From Bathynomus jamesi (taxonomy: Eukaryota > Arthropoda > Malacostraca > Isopoda > Cirolanidae), in contig JAJOZX010000999.1 of the NCBI GenBank assembly GCA_023014485.1, positions 1,000,899 to 1,064,898 of the forward strand: 64,000 nt of DNA. The letters run 5' to 3'. Shown one piece after another: positions 10,342 to 20,877 of this stretch. The stretch's first letter is position 1. Each line of letters opens with the position of its first letter. The translations under genes and the position numbers were made by a program. The notes beneath the pieces were generated by a model. It was not told the origin of the DNA. It searched no databases and saw only the letters and a program-made list of their open reading frames with translations.

Positions 10342-10841
10342 CTAAACAGCTTCAGAATATTGTATTTTTGTATTTAACACTTCCATCAGTTTTCTTGATT
10401 TTATCTTTTGTCGAATAATGCCATCACGACGTTGAAATCCTACCACAGTTGAGGAAGCCTCTGTTACAAGTTTAATGTGCTTCTCTAGCCTGATTGAGCT
10501 TTAGTGCTTCCTTTCTTATGTTTATGAGTTCTTCATTGGGTAGAGATGCTATGATAGGGGGCTCATGAATGTCAGGTGAATTTAAGTTTATCATTTTGAG
10601 ATACCCTTGAGCTTCATTATTGATTTTAGGCACCATGGACCTCCTGACACTACCATCTCTCACAACACTCAAGTCAGGCTGTAACTCTAGGATTTCAATA
10701 TCATCATCTGAATCAATTATCAAGTCACCACCTTCGAAGTCATTGTCTATCACTGTTTCAACTGATTCATTCCCTGTGACCAAAAGTACCTTGTTAACTG
10801 CGATGTTGCGGATTTGTGGGTCTGAATCAGCAAGCATGGCA
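10342..10841 (-). pseudogene. T2, C-terminal part (second T1-family gene)
   Basis: The minus frame from 10837 reads MLADSDPQIRNIAVNKVLLV, an acidic stretch (DNDFEGGDLIIDSDDDIEI) and PPIIASLPNEELINIRKEAL. After a one-base slip near 10482 it continues KHIKLVTEASSTVVGFQRRD to a stop at 10342-10344. T1 has the same order: ITDKRLEIREQAIQKI, EIITPPLLNNFSDDELL and SVERAVNLVAKTCQERIGYDN. The 5' portion of the same gene is at 30394-31230. Removing the 10842-30387 insertion with one TGCCAT duplication makes the two reading frames continuous, apart from one stop. It is a pseudogene because of that stop, the slip and the insertions. Confidence 0.75.
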
Positions 10842-10995
10842 GGGTAAAACTTTACAAGACACCCACATTGCCATGAAACATACTACAGTAACGAAACATA
10901 TATCAATCGATAGAGCAGAAAAAATGGTGCAAACAGCTGTGTATCATTTTGAAAATATTATAAAATAAAAAAGTTATGATACTTTGAAGCAATGT

Positions 10996-11235
10996 CATTT
11001 TTAGCGACATTTAGCGACAGTTTGAGATATATCTAGCGACATCTGCCAATATTTTTAGCAATTATTGGTATATCTAGCGACATTTGGCAATCCCTTAGTT
11101 GCCACACCGTTGAATTATTCCAGTCTCCATTGGCATTAGGTCAGACCTGGTCAGTTTGTGTTTTGTTGTTGAGCTGTTAGGGGTGTTGTGACATGTGTTA
11201 CTGTATTTTTTGATAAGTTTCGCTCTAAGGATAAG
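10996..11235. other. interior of element M, no gene
   Basis: It contains repeated 'agcgacatttagcgac' phrases (11006-11095). These resemble the GCGAC-rich ends of the hAT at 17670-18490, so part may be an old relic of that kind. No frame is recognisable. Confidence 0.35.
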
Positions 11236-11400
11236 GAGCTTATGAAAAAACTATATAGGGCTATGGGTTGATTGCCTGATACCCTCATCCGTTGGAAATT
11301 TCCAGCAGATTTCAGTGGAGAGTTAAACGACAAAAGCCCTATGTTTTTTCGTTAGAGAGTTATGAATATGTAGGTCTTTAAAGGACCTCTTTATATTTAA

Positions 11401-11900
11401 CTAGTACAGTTCCCGTCACTTCGCTGACGGTTAGACAGGCTAAACTACAAAAAAAGAACCCAGCCGTGAAAATTTTGAGCTTCACATTGTGTCAACATTT
11501 CTGAATCTGGTATCTCCCAAAACCTCCTCACCCCCATTCATACAACTTGGGGGCTAACCCCCTCCCCCATTACCCCCACCCCTCCTCATTACCACACCCA
11601 TCCCCCATTACCCCCACCCCTCCCCATTACCACACCCATCCCCCATTACCCCCACCCCCACCCTTCCGCCCACCCCAACCCTTCCCCCCACTCCCACCCT
11701 TCCCCCCACCCTCACCCTTTCCCCATTGCTAAACTACAGAAAAGAACACAGTCATGAAAATCTTGAGCTTCACATTTCCGCCCGTAATACAATTTCTGAA
11801 TTTTTTTCTCACAATTTCTGAAAGTGTGACGGACGGACAGACAGACAGACGGACAGACGGACGGACAGACGGACGGACAGCTCTCTTATTATAGTATAGA
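11401..11900 (-). mobile_element. non-autonomous Helitron (500 bp)
   Basis: On the minus strand it begins TCTATACTATAATAAGAG and ends with a hairpin (stem CCGTCA/TGACGG at 11413-11430), eight bases, then CTAG (11401-11404). It sits between A and T of the LTR, without target duplication, as judged against the intact LTR copy at about 28835. These are the Helitron hallmarks. The interior is C-rich on the plus strand ('cccccacccc' runs at 11550-11720) with a GACGGACAGACAGA tandem at 11830-11880. No Rep/helicase gene is present. Confidence 0.9.
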
Positions 11901-12190
11901 TTGTTTATGGTAATTTTAGCGTCGGGATTTTAGATGCCTATATGTGAACGAAAATAAATTGTCCCACCTTATTTTTGCTGGGCCTTAGTTTGCTTCGATG
12001 TAGGGCGTCACGATCTTTTTCGGTGTAGGGCCGCCACGATGGAGCTACGCGATGAGTTAACTTGATGTAATTAATATAGGCAGTCACAATATAAACACTT
12101 GTAGGTATAGGCCTATCCTATGTAATTATTAAGTTTATTATAAGGAATTCACTCAGAACTTTAGGGAAGACAAAAGCACATCTTCCCTGT

Positions 12191-15009
12191 TGTTGTTGTT
12201 GTTGTTTAGCCGATCAGCCCACCCTGATCGAGCAAGCCGGCGGCACGCAGGTAACCGATCACCCTCTCCGGAGTGGACCAGAGGTTCAGCGTACTAGTGA
12301 TGTTGTGTTGTGTTCGTTGTTGTGCTAGAGCGGTACAGTTTGTCATAATGTGTTGAATTGTTTGTGGTGTGTCCTGGCACAGGTGGCAGGTGTCGTCTAT
12401 GGAGTTGTCTAGTCTGTGTTTATATGTCCGTAAGTTGGGGTGATGTCCACATCGGAATCGTGCTAAGTTAACTCGATCCGATCTGCTCAGGCTGATCTCT
12501 GACCTGTTAATGGGTGGCGGCTTCGCACCTAGGACCGCATTCGGACCGAGTCGTGTCAGTGCTTTGTGGGTTAGGTGTATGTGTTTTCTGTACTGTGTGA
12601 TGTCTGTGGGCCGTGGTATGGAATGGAGTATTTGGTTATAATGTCTCTCTGGTGTTACCTTAATGGTGCGAGGTGTTGGTGCATGATTGTACATGTAGTG
12701 ACAAGGGTGTTGTGGGTTAGTTGTCGCTGCTGCCATGAATTGTGTTCCCCTCATATCTAAATGTTCCCTAACTTTCAGTATTTTTGTTTCTGTGTGCAGG
12801 TGTTCTATTGGTGTTGTTTGAGTGCATCCTGTAATGATACGAAGTGCGTTGTTTTGTATTGTCTGTAAGGTGTTTATGTGTGTGTTTGAGATAATGGGTG
12901 CCCAGCATGGGCTAGCATAGTCCATAACTGAGCGAATATATTGTTTGTATATGAGTGATGTTGTTTCCTGCTGGTGTCCAAAGTTTGTGCCTGTTAGTAC
13001 CCTAAGCGTGTTAAGTCTTGACGTACATTTGTTTTTAATGTCCTGAATGTGGTTTGCAAAAGATAATTATGTGTTGTATGCAAATGTGGGCAGGACCGAG
13101 TTCCAAAAGGACCGAACTCCAGGAACTCGGTCCTTTTTAAGGACCGTGAGCGGGAAAGTCGGTCCTTTTCTCAGTGAGGACCGAAATGAGGAGCGACGGT
13201 CCATTTTTAAGCAATTCCGGACGGTCTTTTTTAGTGATTTTAGTGTGTTTAGTGATTATTTGAAGTTCTAAAGAAGATGGATCGTTTCCTCCAGAAGACT
13301 CAGAAAGAGACAGACTGAACTGAAACTTGTTTCAACACCTGAAGGACTTGTTCACCAAGTTTAACACGCCTATCCCATCCAGTGCCGCCGTGGAGAGGCT
13401 CTTCTCTTTGGGGAAGGACGTCCTCAAGCCGAAAAGGTCAGGGCTCAGTGACAGCCATTTTGAAATGCTAGTCTTCTTGAAGGGAAACTCAAGCATTTAA
13501 CTTAATAACTTTTTTTCATCATTTATGTATTGTATTAATTATAATTTACGTTAATAAAATTAAAGATTTCCGGTGTCTTTAATTTTATTTTTCATTTTAA
13601 TCAAATTTTTCACTTATATTATATATAAGGACCGAGGACCGAGTCGTTCCTAGGTCCTATCTTCAGAAAGGACCGTGACCGGTACCGTCGGTCCAGTTTG
13701 AGGCAAGGACCGGGACCGGGACCGTGGGTCCTTTATGAGGCCCGGGTGCCCACCTTTGGTTGTATGTGACCTCAAGTATTTTGGTCCTGTGAGTGTGTGG
13801 AATGTTGATGTTGTTTAGTAAGCTGTGGAGTTACCTGGTGTTCTTTTGTGTTGCTTGTAAGCAAAGTGATGGTTGATTTTGTGGGCGCTACTTTGAGTCT
13901 ATTGTGTGTGAGCCAGTCTTGTATACTGTTTATGTATGTTTGTAGGTTATTTGTAGCGGTGTCGATGTTGTTGTGGGTGGATGTTAGAGTGATGTCATCT
14001 GCATATGATGATAAGGTAAGCTTGTTATCTATGGGTGTTGGAATGTCATGCATGTATAAGTTGAAGAGTGTTGGTGAGAGAACAGAGCCTTGAGGGACCC
14101 CGTTCGGAAAAAGCTTGGTTTTGGATGACTTGCCATTAAATGTGACATGTGAGTATCTTCCTGAAAGATAGTTGCTCAGCCACCTTTTGGTGTTATTGTG
14201 CATGTTTGTGTTGAGTATTTTGTTTATGAGAGGGAAGCGTGGGATAGCATCAAATGCTTTACTAATGTCTATTGTTGTTAATAGTGTACGTTGAGCTGGT
14301 CGTCTGGAGTTGATGCCATCCATGATGTGCTGCGTGAGGTCTGAATCCATGTTGAGTAGGCGATAGTGGAATGTGTGGGTTGGTGATTTGTAAGATTAGT
14401 CTTTCTGTTACTTTGGAAGGTGTGCATAGTAAAGTAATGGGTCTATAGGAAACTAGTTCTGTTGGATTTTTGTTTGGTTTGAGTAGTGTAATAATTTTAC
14501 CTTGTTTCCGTATGTCAGGAATAATACAGTGTTGGTATGAATATGTGCTGATATTTGTGAGAGCTAGTATTCCTTGTGGGCCCAAGTGTTTAAGGTGTAT
14601 GTTAGATATGTTGTCTGGTCCAGTAGCCTTCGAATTTTTAATGTTTTTGATGATCTTGGTGGTCTGGTCTGTATTGAAGGGTGTAATGGTCGTGTCGAGT
14701 CTGTAGGTTTTCTTGTGTCTGGCTGTTTGTCTGTCTGCGTGTTTCTGGTTGTTGTCTCTGTTTAAGTGACTTATCTTTGCGTAGTTAACTAGAATGTTAG
14801 CGTGTTGTGTGTATGTTGGGATATTATTCTAGCTGCGACAGATAGCCGCGTGTGAGGTGTGAATGCCTCTGTTAGAGTGGGTAATGCTGTTTATAGTCTT
14901 GTATAGCCTGGATGTATCTGTGGAGTGGTTTAGTGTTGTTATGAATTCCCTGAATGTTTCTGTTTGTTTTTCTTTGAGTTTGTTGTTTATTTCTGTGTTG
15001 AGCTGTTGT
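12191..15009 (-). mobile_element. Jockey-superfamily-like LINE with (CAA)n tail, in the BEL 3' LTR
   Basis: Duplicated target ATCTTCCCTGT flanks it (12180-12190 and 15010-15020). The minus strand ends in a (CAA)n tail (12191-12206). Coding runs leftward: a GPDNISN-like N-terminal polymerase part (about 14585-14640), KLLKPNKNPTELVSYRPITL-type block, TIDISKAFDAIPRFPL (first catalytic Asp), NGVPQGSVLSPTLFNLYMHD, and LTLSSYADDITLTSTHN (YADD). After a hAT insertion comes a C-terminal domain: MDYASPCWAPIIS, NALRIITGC, then a Cys-His end (CHLCQDTPQTIQHIMTNC). No endonuclease is present, so the copy is 5'-truncated. A frame break at about 14350 makes it inactive. Confidence 0.9.
13081..13758 (+). mobile_element. 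hAT element with GGACCG repeat ends, nested in the LINE
   Basis: The 8-bp duplication GTTGTATG lies at 13073-13080 and 13759-13766. Ends are CAAATGTGGGCA and the inverse of CAAAGGTGGGCA. Subterminal arrays of AGGACCGA-type repeats lie at 13092-13215 and 13628-13730. The plus strand at about 13330-13500 encodes only the end of a hAT transposase: IPSSAAVERLFSLGKDVLKP, then RSGLSDSHFEMLVFLKG. The catalytic part is absent. It is a deletion derivative of 678 bp. Confidence 0.92.
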
Positions 15010-15355
15010 ATCTTCCCTGTTTAAAGCGTTCGCTGTACATAAACAGCTCCGAGAGCCGTTCCTATATTCGCGTTGTATTTTCATTATTTGCTGATCTGGC
15101 AAAGTTTTGTTTGGTCTACTTCTCTCTTGAAGACTAAACAATAAATTGGGTTTTCTTGTTGCTATGTGAGGCTCGATGCATACATACCGGTTCTTTGTAC
15201 GTATGGCAATTATTTCATTCCCAATAGGTTATGTCGCCAATCCCGAGGCAATTTTGTATAGATATTTAATTCAATTAATTAATAATTTATATTTAATTAT
15301 GAAATGAAGGTACCACATATGATACCATGTTGTGAGCGCGTATAGTTTTTCTATA

Positions 15356-15634
15356 TACTTGGGGGGGGGGGGGGCGGAGAAAAATTTGTATGTTATAGAT
15401 CAAATTTTTTGAGGAACTGTGTAAAAACATATAAAAATGGATTAAAATAATGAAGTAGGAATTTAGGAAGAGAAAGGTTACTCAAGACCTATTTAAATAT
15501 AAAAGTTCACGAGGCTAGCTTCTCAAGTTTAGTTAAAGTTATGTCAATCAGTTTGACTCCCTTTAGGTATAGGAAATTTATGGAATTAAAGTAAAGTTAT
15601 TAAGCATTTTAACTTTGTTCAATTTGTGTAAGGT
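15356..15634. other. BEL internal sequence between integrase and 3' LTR
   Basis: This is non-coding on the minus strand and should hold the polypurine tract. The base run beside the LTR is G-rich on the plus strand, thus C-rich on the element's sense strand, so no ordinary polypurine tract is visible next to the LTR. Confidence 0.5.
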
Positions 15635-16097
15635 TTATAAGTCACCAGTCTTAATTTTTTCTTGTAAAAGTTTTCTGGCTTTCAAAGCAGTCTTTCTTTG
15701 AGGCTTGTCTGGTTTAGTCTGAGTTACATCAGATACATTGAGAGATTCCTCCCCAATAGTATCCTGATCCATCCTTTGGGGTAATGGTTCTAATTTAGCC
15801 CCACACTCCAAAGGATATAGTAATGTGATATCTCTGGTGGTTTCACCAGTTGCTGTTTTCAGTTTTACAACCCTGGTAATTTCGTCTTCACCAATTTTGA
15901 GTTCCAAGACTTTTCCCATTGACCAATGTTGTCTTAGTGTCTTGTCACGTATCAACACAATGTCCCCAATTTTGACTGAATCATTCCAATTTTGTTTTGT
16001 TATTTGTTTATGTCTTTCTCTAAGACTTGTTAAGTATTCTTCTCTCCATTTTGTTATAAATTGAGTTTTGATTTGTGTCAAATGTTGGTATTTTGTG

Positions 16098-16384
16098 CAG
16101 GGTTGTGGAGTCAGAGTCGGAGTCGTGGAGTCGGAGTCGTGGAGTCGCACGTTTCAGGGCGGAGTCGGAGTCGGAGTCGGAGTCGTGGAGTCGCACGTTT
16201 CAGGGCGGAGTCGGAGTCGGAGTCGGAGTCGAATTTTTACAATGTGTGGAGTCGGAGTCGGAGTCGGAAAATTTTGGACCGACTCCACAACCCTGGTTAT
16301 AGCCACTAGGTTAAGAAGGGTTATTCAATTTTAAGTAGGACTACTACTGGTTAGACCTTAATTATGTTTAAGAGAATCTTTTTC

Positions 16385-16433
<49 letters not shown>

Positions 16434-16830
16434 GAAAAAATAAAAATCCCTTAATATGATAATATCTACAAGTCAATATCCTTCTTAATATTTGAATGTT
16501 CCCTTATCCTAGAAAGTAACCTGACGATTCATGTGGTGTGATGAAATGTCTTATTATTATGATAATTATAGAGTGAAACACTAGAGGAGTCGGAGTCGTA
16601 TATTTAAAATGTGAGGAGTCGGAGTCGGATTTTTAGATTTTTTACAATGTGTGGAGTCGGAGTCGGAGTCGGAGTCGAATTTTTACAATGTGTGGAGTCG
16701 GAGTCGGAGTCGGAAAATTTTGGACCGACTCCACAACCCTGGTTATAGCCACTAGGTTAAGAAGGGTTATTCAATTTTAAGTAGGACTACTACTGGTTAG
16801 ACCTTAATTATGTTTAAGAGAATCTTTTTC

Positions 16831-16897
<67 letters not shown>

Positions 16898-17182
16898 ATA
16901 TATTATTGGAAAAAAAAAAAATCCCTTAATATGATAATATCTACAAGTCAATATCCTTCTTAATATTTGAATGTTCCCTTATCCTAGAAAGTAACCTGAC
17001 GATTCATGTGGTGGTGATGAAATGTCTTATTATTATGATAATTATAGAGTGAAACACTAGAGGAGTCGGAGTCGGATTTTTAGATTTTTTACAATGTGTG
17101 GAGTCGGAGTCGCAGTCGAATTTTTACAATGTGTGGAGTCGGAGTCGGAGTCGGAAAATTTTGGACCGACTCCACAACCCTG
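16098..17182. mobile_element. hAT-derived element with GAGTCG arrays, partly tandem-duplicated
   Basis: It is flanked by the 8-bp duplication ATTTTGTG (16090-16097 and 17183-17190). Ends are CAGGGTTGTGGAGTC and its inverse. GAGTCG hexamer arrays occur at 16110-16268, 16582-16712 and 17061-17152. A unit starting 'gttatagccactagg' and ending 'cacaaccctg' occurs twice, at 16296-16739 and 16740-17182, each with its own (TA)n tract and GAGTCG block, so an internal tandem duplication has occurred. No coding sequence. A related copy is at 39739-42990, and a copy with coding remains is at 32613-33435. Confidence 0.9.
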
Positions 17183-17669
17183 ATTTTGTGTTGAGTTCTT
17201 TGTGTCCTATTACCCAATCTGGATCCTCTGTACTGTTATGTTCATATTCTGGTAACATGTTTACTGTTTCTCCCTTAATTAGGTGGTTTGGTGTGAGAGG
17301 TTCTGGCTCATTAATACCATCTCCCACATAAGTTAATGGTCTGTTGTTAACAACATTTTCAATTTTTGACAGAATAGTCATGAGTTCAAAAAGTTGTGGA
17401 TGTTTGGTCCCAATAGTCTTTTTAAGGCAGTTCTTTACAGTCTGTATGTTTCTTTCCCAAATGGAACCATACCATGGTGTATTAACAGGAATGTACTTCC
17501 AGGTTATATTGTGTTTGATTAAATGAGTTTGTACTGTTTCACTGTCACAAATCTGATGAATAATTCTTTCACCAGATTTGAAGTATGTGGCATTGTCTGA
17601 CCATATATAGTTTTGGGTACAGAATTGTGCACACAAAATTGTCTGAAAGCAGCAATAAAAGCTTCTGCT

Positions 17670-18490
17670 CAGGGTTGCCAGATTGGGCGACTTTTCGCAA
17701 ATGGGGCTACTTCTGAGGACCTGTGCTATCAACATTTATGATTTTGCGATTTTGCGAATTTTGTGCTACTTCCCCCCACAACTTCGCGACATTGGGCTAT
17801 TTTCAGAAATTTTATGTAAGTGTACAAATATTTGTTATACGATGAACCCTTTCTTTCTTAATGTGTAATTTTTTGAAGCGACAATGCAAAACCCCGAAAT
17901 TATGAATAATAGACCACTAATATAATGTAGAAAACATTCTATTTTCACCTGAATTTAATATTAAACCTTATGCATTAGGACATAGAGTTCAAAATAACTG
18001 ATCTCCGACTTAATTTTCTTTCGATTTTGGACCTTATGTAAGTAAAATCTTTCCTTTAAAAGACATTTCTGTATTCGCATTAAAGCTATACAGCTTGCCA
18101 ATAAGCATTGCAACTGTGGAACGAGTATTTTCAAGAGTTACATCAACAAAAAACAAACTTAGGAATCGGATGGGTTTAGAACTTTTAGCTTCTGTACTTC
18201 GTATAAAAATGATGCTTGAAGAAAAAAGCATTTGTGTTGTGCTAATTTTGAACCTTCGCCACCTTGCTTAAATATAATTCTGGCATTTACGAAAAGTCAG
18301 AAAAGACCTTTACAAGCCATGATGAAGGAGGAAAAAGAAGACGACGAGCTATTGAATTCACTACAATTTTAAATAAAAACCGTAAGTAAATTTATAGTAT
18401 AATAAAATAATGAAATTGGGGTTGGGCTACTTTTTGCGACTTTTCGATACGTTCCTCGCTAATTTTGTTCAAAAGTATCTGGCAACTCTG
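17670..18490 (+). mobile_element. hAT element with GCGAC/GGGCTAC repeats, in BEL integrase
   Basis: The 8-bp duplication CTTCTGCT lies at 17662-17669 and 18491-18498. Ends are CAGGGTTGCCAGAT and the inverse of CAGAGTTGCCAGAT. Subterminal phrases GGGCGACTTTTCGC and GGGGCTACTT recur near both ends (17683-17790 and 18420-18450). The plus strand at 18085-18240 encodes LPISIATVERVFSRVTSTKN then KLRNRMGLELLASVLRIKMM, a hAT dimerisation domain. The catalytic part is deleted. Total length 821 bp. Confidence 0.92.
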
Positions 18491-19439
18491 CTTCTGCTGT
18501 CAGATCTTCTACTATGTCTAGACATATGGCACGTGTGGCAGCACAGGTGAAGAGTACAATGAACGCTTTGTATTCCTTTGAATCCATTTTATCTCCAAAA
18601 CTCGCATTTACCGCTCCAGTGTAGTCAATACCCGTGATTTCAAATGGCCGAGTAAATGTTACTCGTTCCACGGTTCCATAGGTAGGTCTGGAGGGCTTGG
18701 GGTCTTAAAGGGTCGTGAATGGATAAGTTTACAAGGAATGCACGTGTTTAAAATTTTCTTTGTTTCAGTTCTACCCTTTGGTAGCCAGTAAGTTTTTCTC
18801 AGCTCCGTCAGGGTTTGTGGGACCCATGTGGTGTATTTTGTTGTGGGTATCCCTGATGATGAGATTTGTGAAGTGATTCCTCCTCGAAGAAGAATTGGGT
18901 GCTTAGAGTTGTAAGTCAAAGTTGACTTGTTAAGCCTTCCTTTACACCTTATCAGACCCTCTGTATCCAGGTGCAGATTTAGATCCATGACAAGTGAAGG
19001 AATTCTTTTGTTTAATGTGTTACTGGACCTAAGATACTTCAACTCCTTGTCAAATTCTGAAGCTTGTATCTGTTTGAGCCAGTGTTTTGTTGCAGTTTCT
19101 GTTAAGTTAGAAAAGGCCTTCTGAGGACAGTGTTTGAGAAGGTAGCTATTGACAAACTTGCAGCAATAGACTAATTCTCAAGAGTTTGTTGAGATCTGAA
19201 TAATGTTTATAGTCAAATATAGGTTTGTCCTCAGTGATTTTTTCAGTTGTCTTAGAGTTGAGTGTGAGGTTAACTACTTTGGCTGGCCAAAGATCCTCAC
19301 ATGTTAGCCATTCAGGCCTTTCATACTAGATTTTATTTGTTTTCAACAGTTTGTAAGAGAGCCCTCTTGTCAAAAAGTCTGCAGGATTCTGTTTTGTTTG
19401 TATGTACCTAAATTTGATACCAAGGGATGTGTTTGGGTT

Positions 19440-20205
19440 ATTATGTATTTTATCCCACTCAGTCATTTTACACACCAAAATACATTTTTCTAGTAGTATT
19501 TGATGTGATTTGTTCAAATATGACCTCCATTTCCGTCGGAAATGAGATCCAACAAAGTTATAGTACTTTGAAGTTTGGCTCATTTTCAAGGGAAATGGAA
19601 GTCAAAATCTAAGCAAAACACATCAAATATTACTAGAAAAATGTATTTTGGTATTAATTAACCTAACCGTGGCTAAATGAGCCTAACCTTGGCTAAATGA
19701 GCCTAACCTTGGCTAAACGAGCCTGACCCTGGCTAAACGAGCCTGACCCTGGCTAAACGAGCCTGACCCTGGCTAAACGAGCCTGACCCTGGCTAAACGA
19801 GCCTGACCCTGGCTAAACGAGCCTGACCCTGGCTAAACGAGCCTAGAGTATTACCTTATTATGGATTAGGTGGTGGATACAGACGAGAGCTCGTTTAGCC
19901 AGGGTTAGGCTCATTTAGCCACGGTTAGGTTAGGTTAGGTAAGGTTAGGTAAGGTTAGGTTAGGTAAGGTTAGGTTAGGTTAGGTTAATTAATACCAAAA
20001 TACATTTTCCTAGTAATATTTGATGTGTTTTGCTTAGATTTGGACTTCATTTCCCTTGAAAATGAGCCAAATTTCAAAGTATTATAACTTTGTTGGATCT
20101 CATTTCCGACGGAAATGGAGGTCATATTTGAACAAATCACATCAAATACTACTAGAAAAATGTATTTTGGTGTGTAAAATGACTGAGTGGGATAAAATAC
20201 ATAAT
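19440..20205. mobile_element. foldback element with a central minisatellite
   Basis: Arms at 19440-19665 and 19985-20205 are reverse complements starting ATTATGTATTTTATCCC. Between them lie a 20-bp tandem repeat and a TTAGGT/TAAGGT-rich stretch. The flanks keep CAAACAC-type duplication on the minus strand. Removing the element restores a continuous BEL frame (TEIKTAN to TSLGIKF), which confirms its limits. The target duplication is about 7-9 bp, imperfect. It has no gene. Confidence 0.88.
19669..19845 (+). repeat. 20-bp minisatellite GGCTAAACGAGCCTGACCCT
   Basis: About nine copies in tandem. The first two units differ (TGAGCCTAACCTT) and the later ones are nearly identical, suggesting recent homogenisation. 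It forms the loop of the foldback element at 19440-20205. Confidence 0.92.
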
Positions 20206-20640
20206 GTGTTTGCAGTTTTGATTTCTGTTAGTCTGTTTTTCACAAATATGTTTTTGCAAGTTGTATCTGTGTTGGTCACCCATATTAGACAAATTTGACT
20301 GTCTGTCCATAAGTAAATGTCTGTTATGTCAACTTCTTTATACACTTGTGAGAGAAAGTCTGCTGTTTTAACTTCCAATGAGACAGCTAATAATTCAAGT
20401 TGTGGTACAGTTTTCTTTTGGTTTAAGGGTGCCACTTTTGCCTTTGAATAAACCAAGTTACTTTCATTTTCACTTGTTAAATAGGCACAACACCCATAAG
20501 CTTGTGTGCTGGTATCTGTAAAAATGTGTAGTGTTTGAGATTTCAATCTGTAGCCAGCACATCTTGGTACGTAGATGTCTTGAACTTTGTTCAAGTCTGC
20601 GGCTAATTTTTTCTAATGAAGTTGGTCTTCCACTGAAAGT
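20206..20640 (-). pseudogene. BEL RNase H domain
   Basis: The minus frame reads YRLKSQTLHIFTDTSTQAYG (first catalytic Asp in F-T-D), KAKVAPLNQKKTVPQLELLA (Glu of R/P-x-E-L), IYLWTDSQICLIWV (third Asp, T-D-S) and NIFVKNRLTEIKTAN, where the foldback element starts. This domain removes RNA from the RNA-DNA hybrid. The motif order matches BEL polymerases, with the domain directly between the reverse transcriptase and integrase. The domain itself looks complete, but its context is broken. Confidence 0.88.
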
Positions 20641-20877
20641 GGTTCATCCCAATCAATTTTCTTTTTCCAAAGTCTTGCAAAAGGATTTTGGATCTTATGG
20701 TTGCTGGTAAATATAATCTAATGGGGTAAAAAATTTTGGATAATTTTGAAAGCACTTGTCTTTTTGTATTGGCATTTGGATTTAAGTTATAACTCTTTGT
20801 GCAAAGAGTGTCATCGTGTTCGGAATTCTATTTTAAAAACCAAAGCATTCCAAGTGTTTTTGTGTAATTGTTTGGTT

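Larger units (their letters stand above)
11241..15355 (-). repeat. BEL 3' LTR, split by a Helitron and a LINE
   Basis: LTR sequence occupies 11241-11400, 11901-12191 and 15022-15355, about 785 bp once the two insertions are left out. It aligns throughout with the 5' LTR pieces at 26269-26409 and 28810-29456. Small differences are seen (for example GTCGGGATTTTAG against GTTGGGATTTTAG-type changes), so the element is not very recent. A G14 run (about 15361-15374) lies just inside it. Confidence 0.92.
15635..19439 (-). pseudogene. BEL integrase region (zinc, catalytic core, C-terminal domain), interrupted by two hATs
   Basis: Read leftward. The RNase H tail is FRYIQTKQNPADFLTRG (about 19375-19430). 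Next are the integrase N-terminal zinc part (ELRKTYWLPKGRTETKKILNTCIPC) and the core start (FEITGIDYTGAVN, first Asp). After the hAT at 17670-18490 comes IWSDNATYFKSG (second Asp) and VNTPWYGSIWERNIQTVKNC (Glu of the D-D-E triad in the W-E-R segment), then NNRPLTYV. After the hAT at 16098-17182 comes the C-terminal Pao-type domain: WREEYLTSLRERHKQITKQN, VKIGDIVLIRDKTLRQHWSM and TRVVKLKTATGE. It would integrate the cDNA. Target duplications show the hATs entered intact coding sequence. Confidence 0.88.

Noticed and set aside
11547..11732. Pro-rich ORF
   Set aside because: It is the C-rich interior of the Helitron with no similarity to proteins.
16061..16334. Three overlapping Ser/Glu/Arg or Gly/Val-rich ORFs
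   Set aside because: They are translations of the GAGTCG array in three frames. The same happens at 39214-39813 and 42825-43118, where array codons extend real LINE frames.
19669..19845. CRISPR array
   Set aside because: The 20-bp units are directly adjacent without unique spacers. It is a minisatellite in a eukaryotic foldback element.
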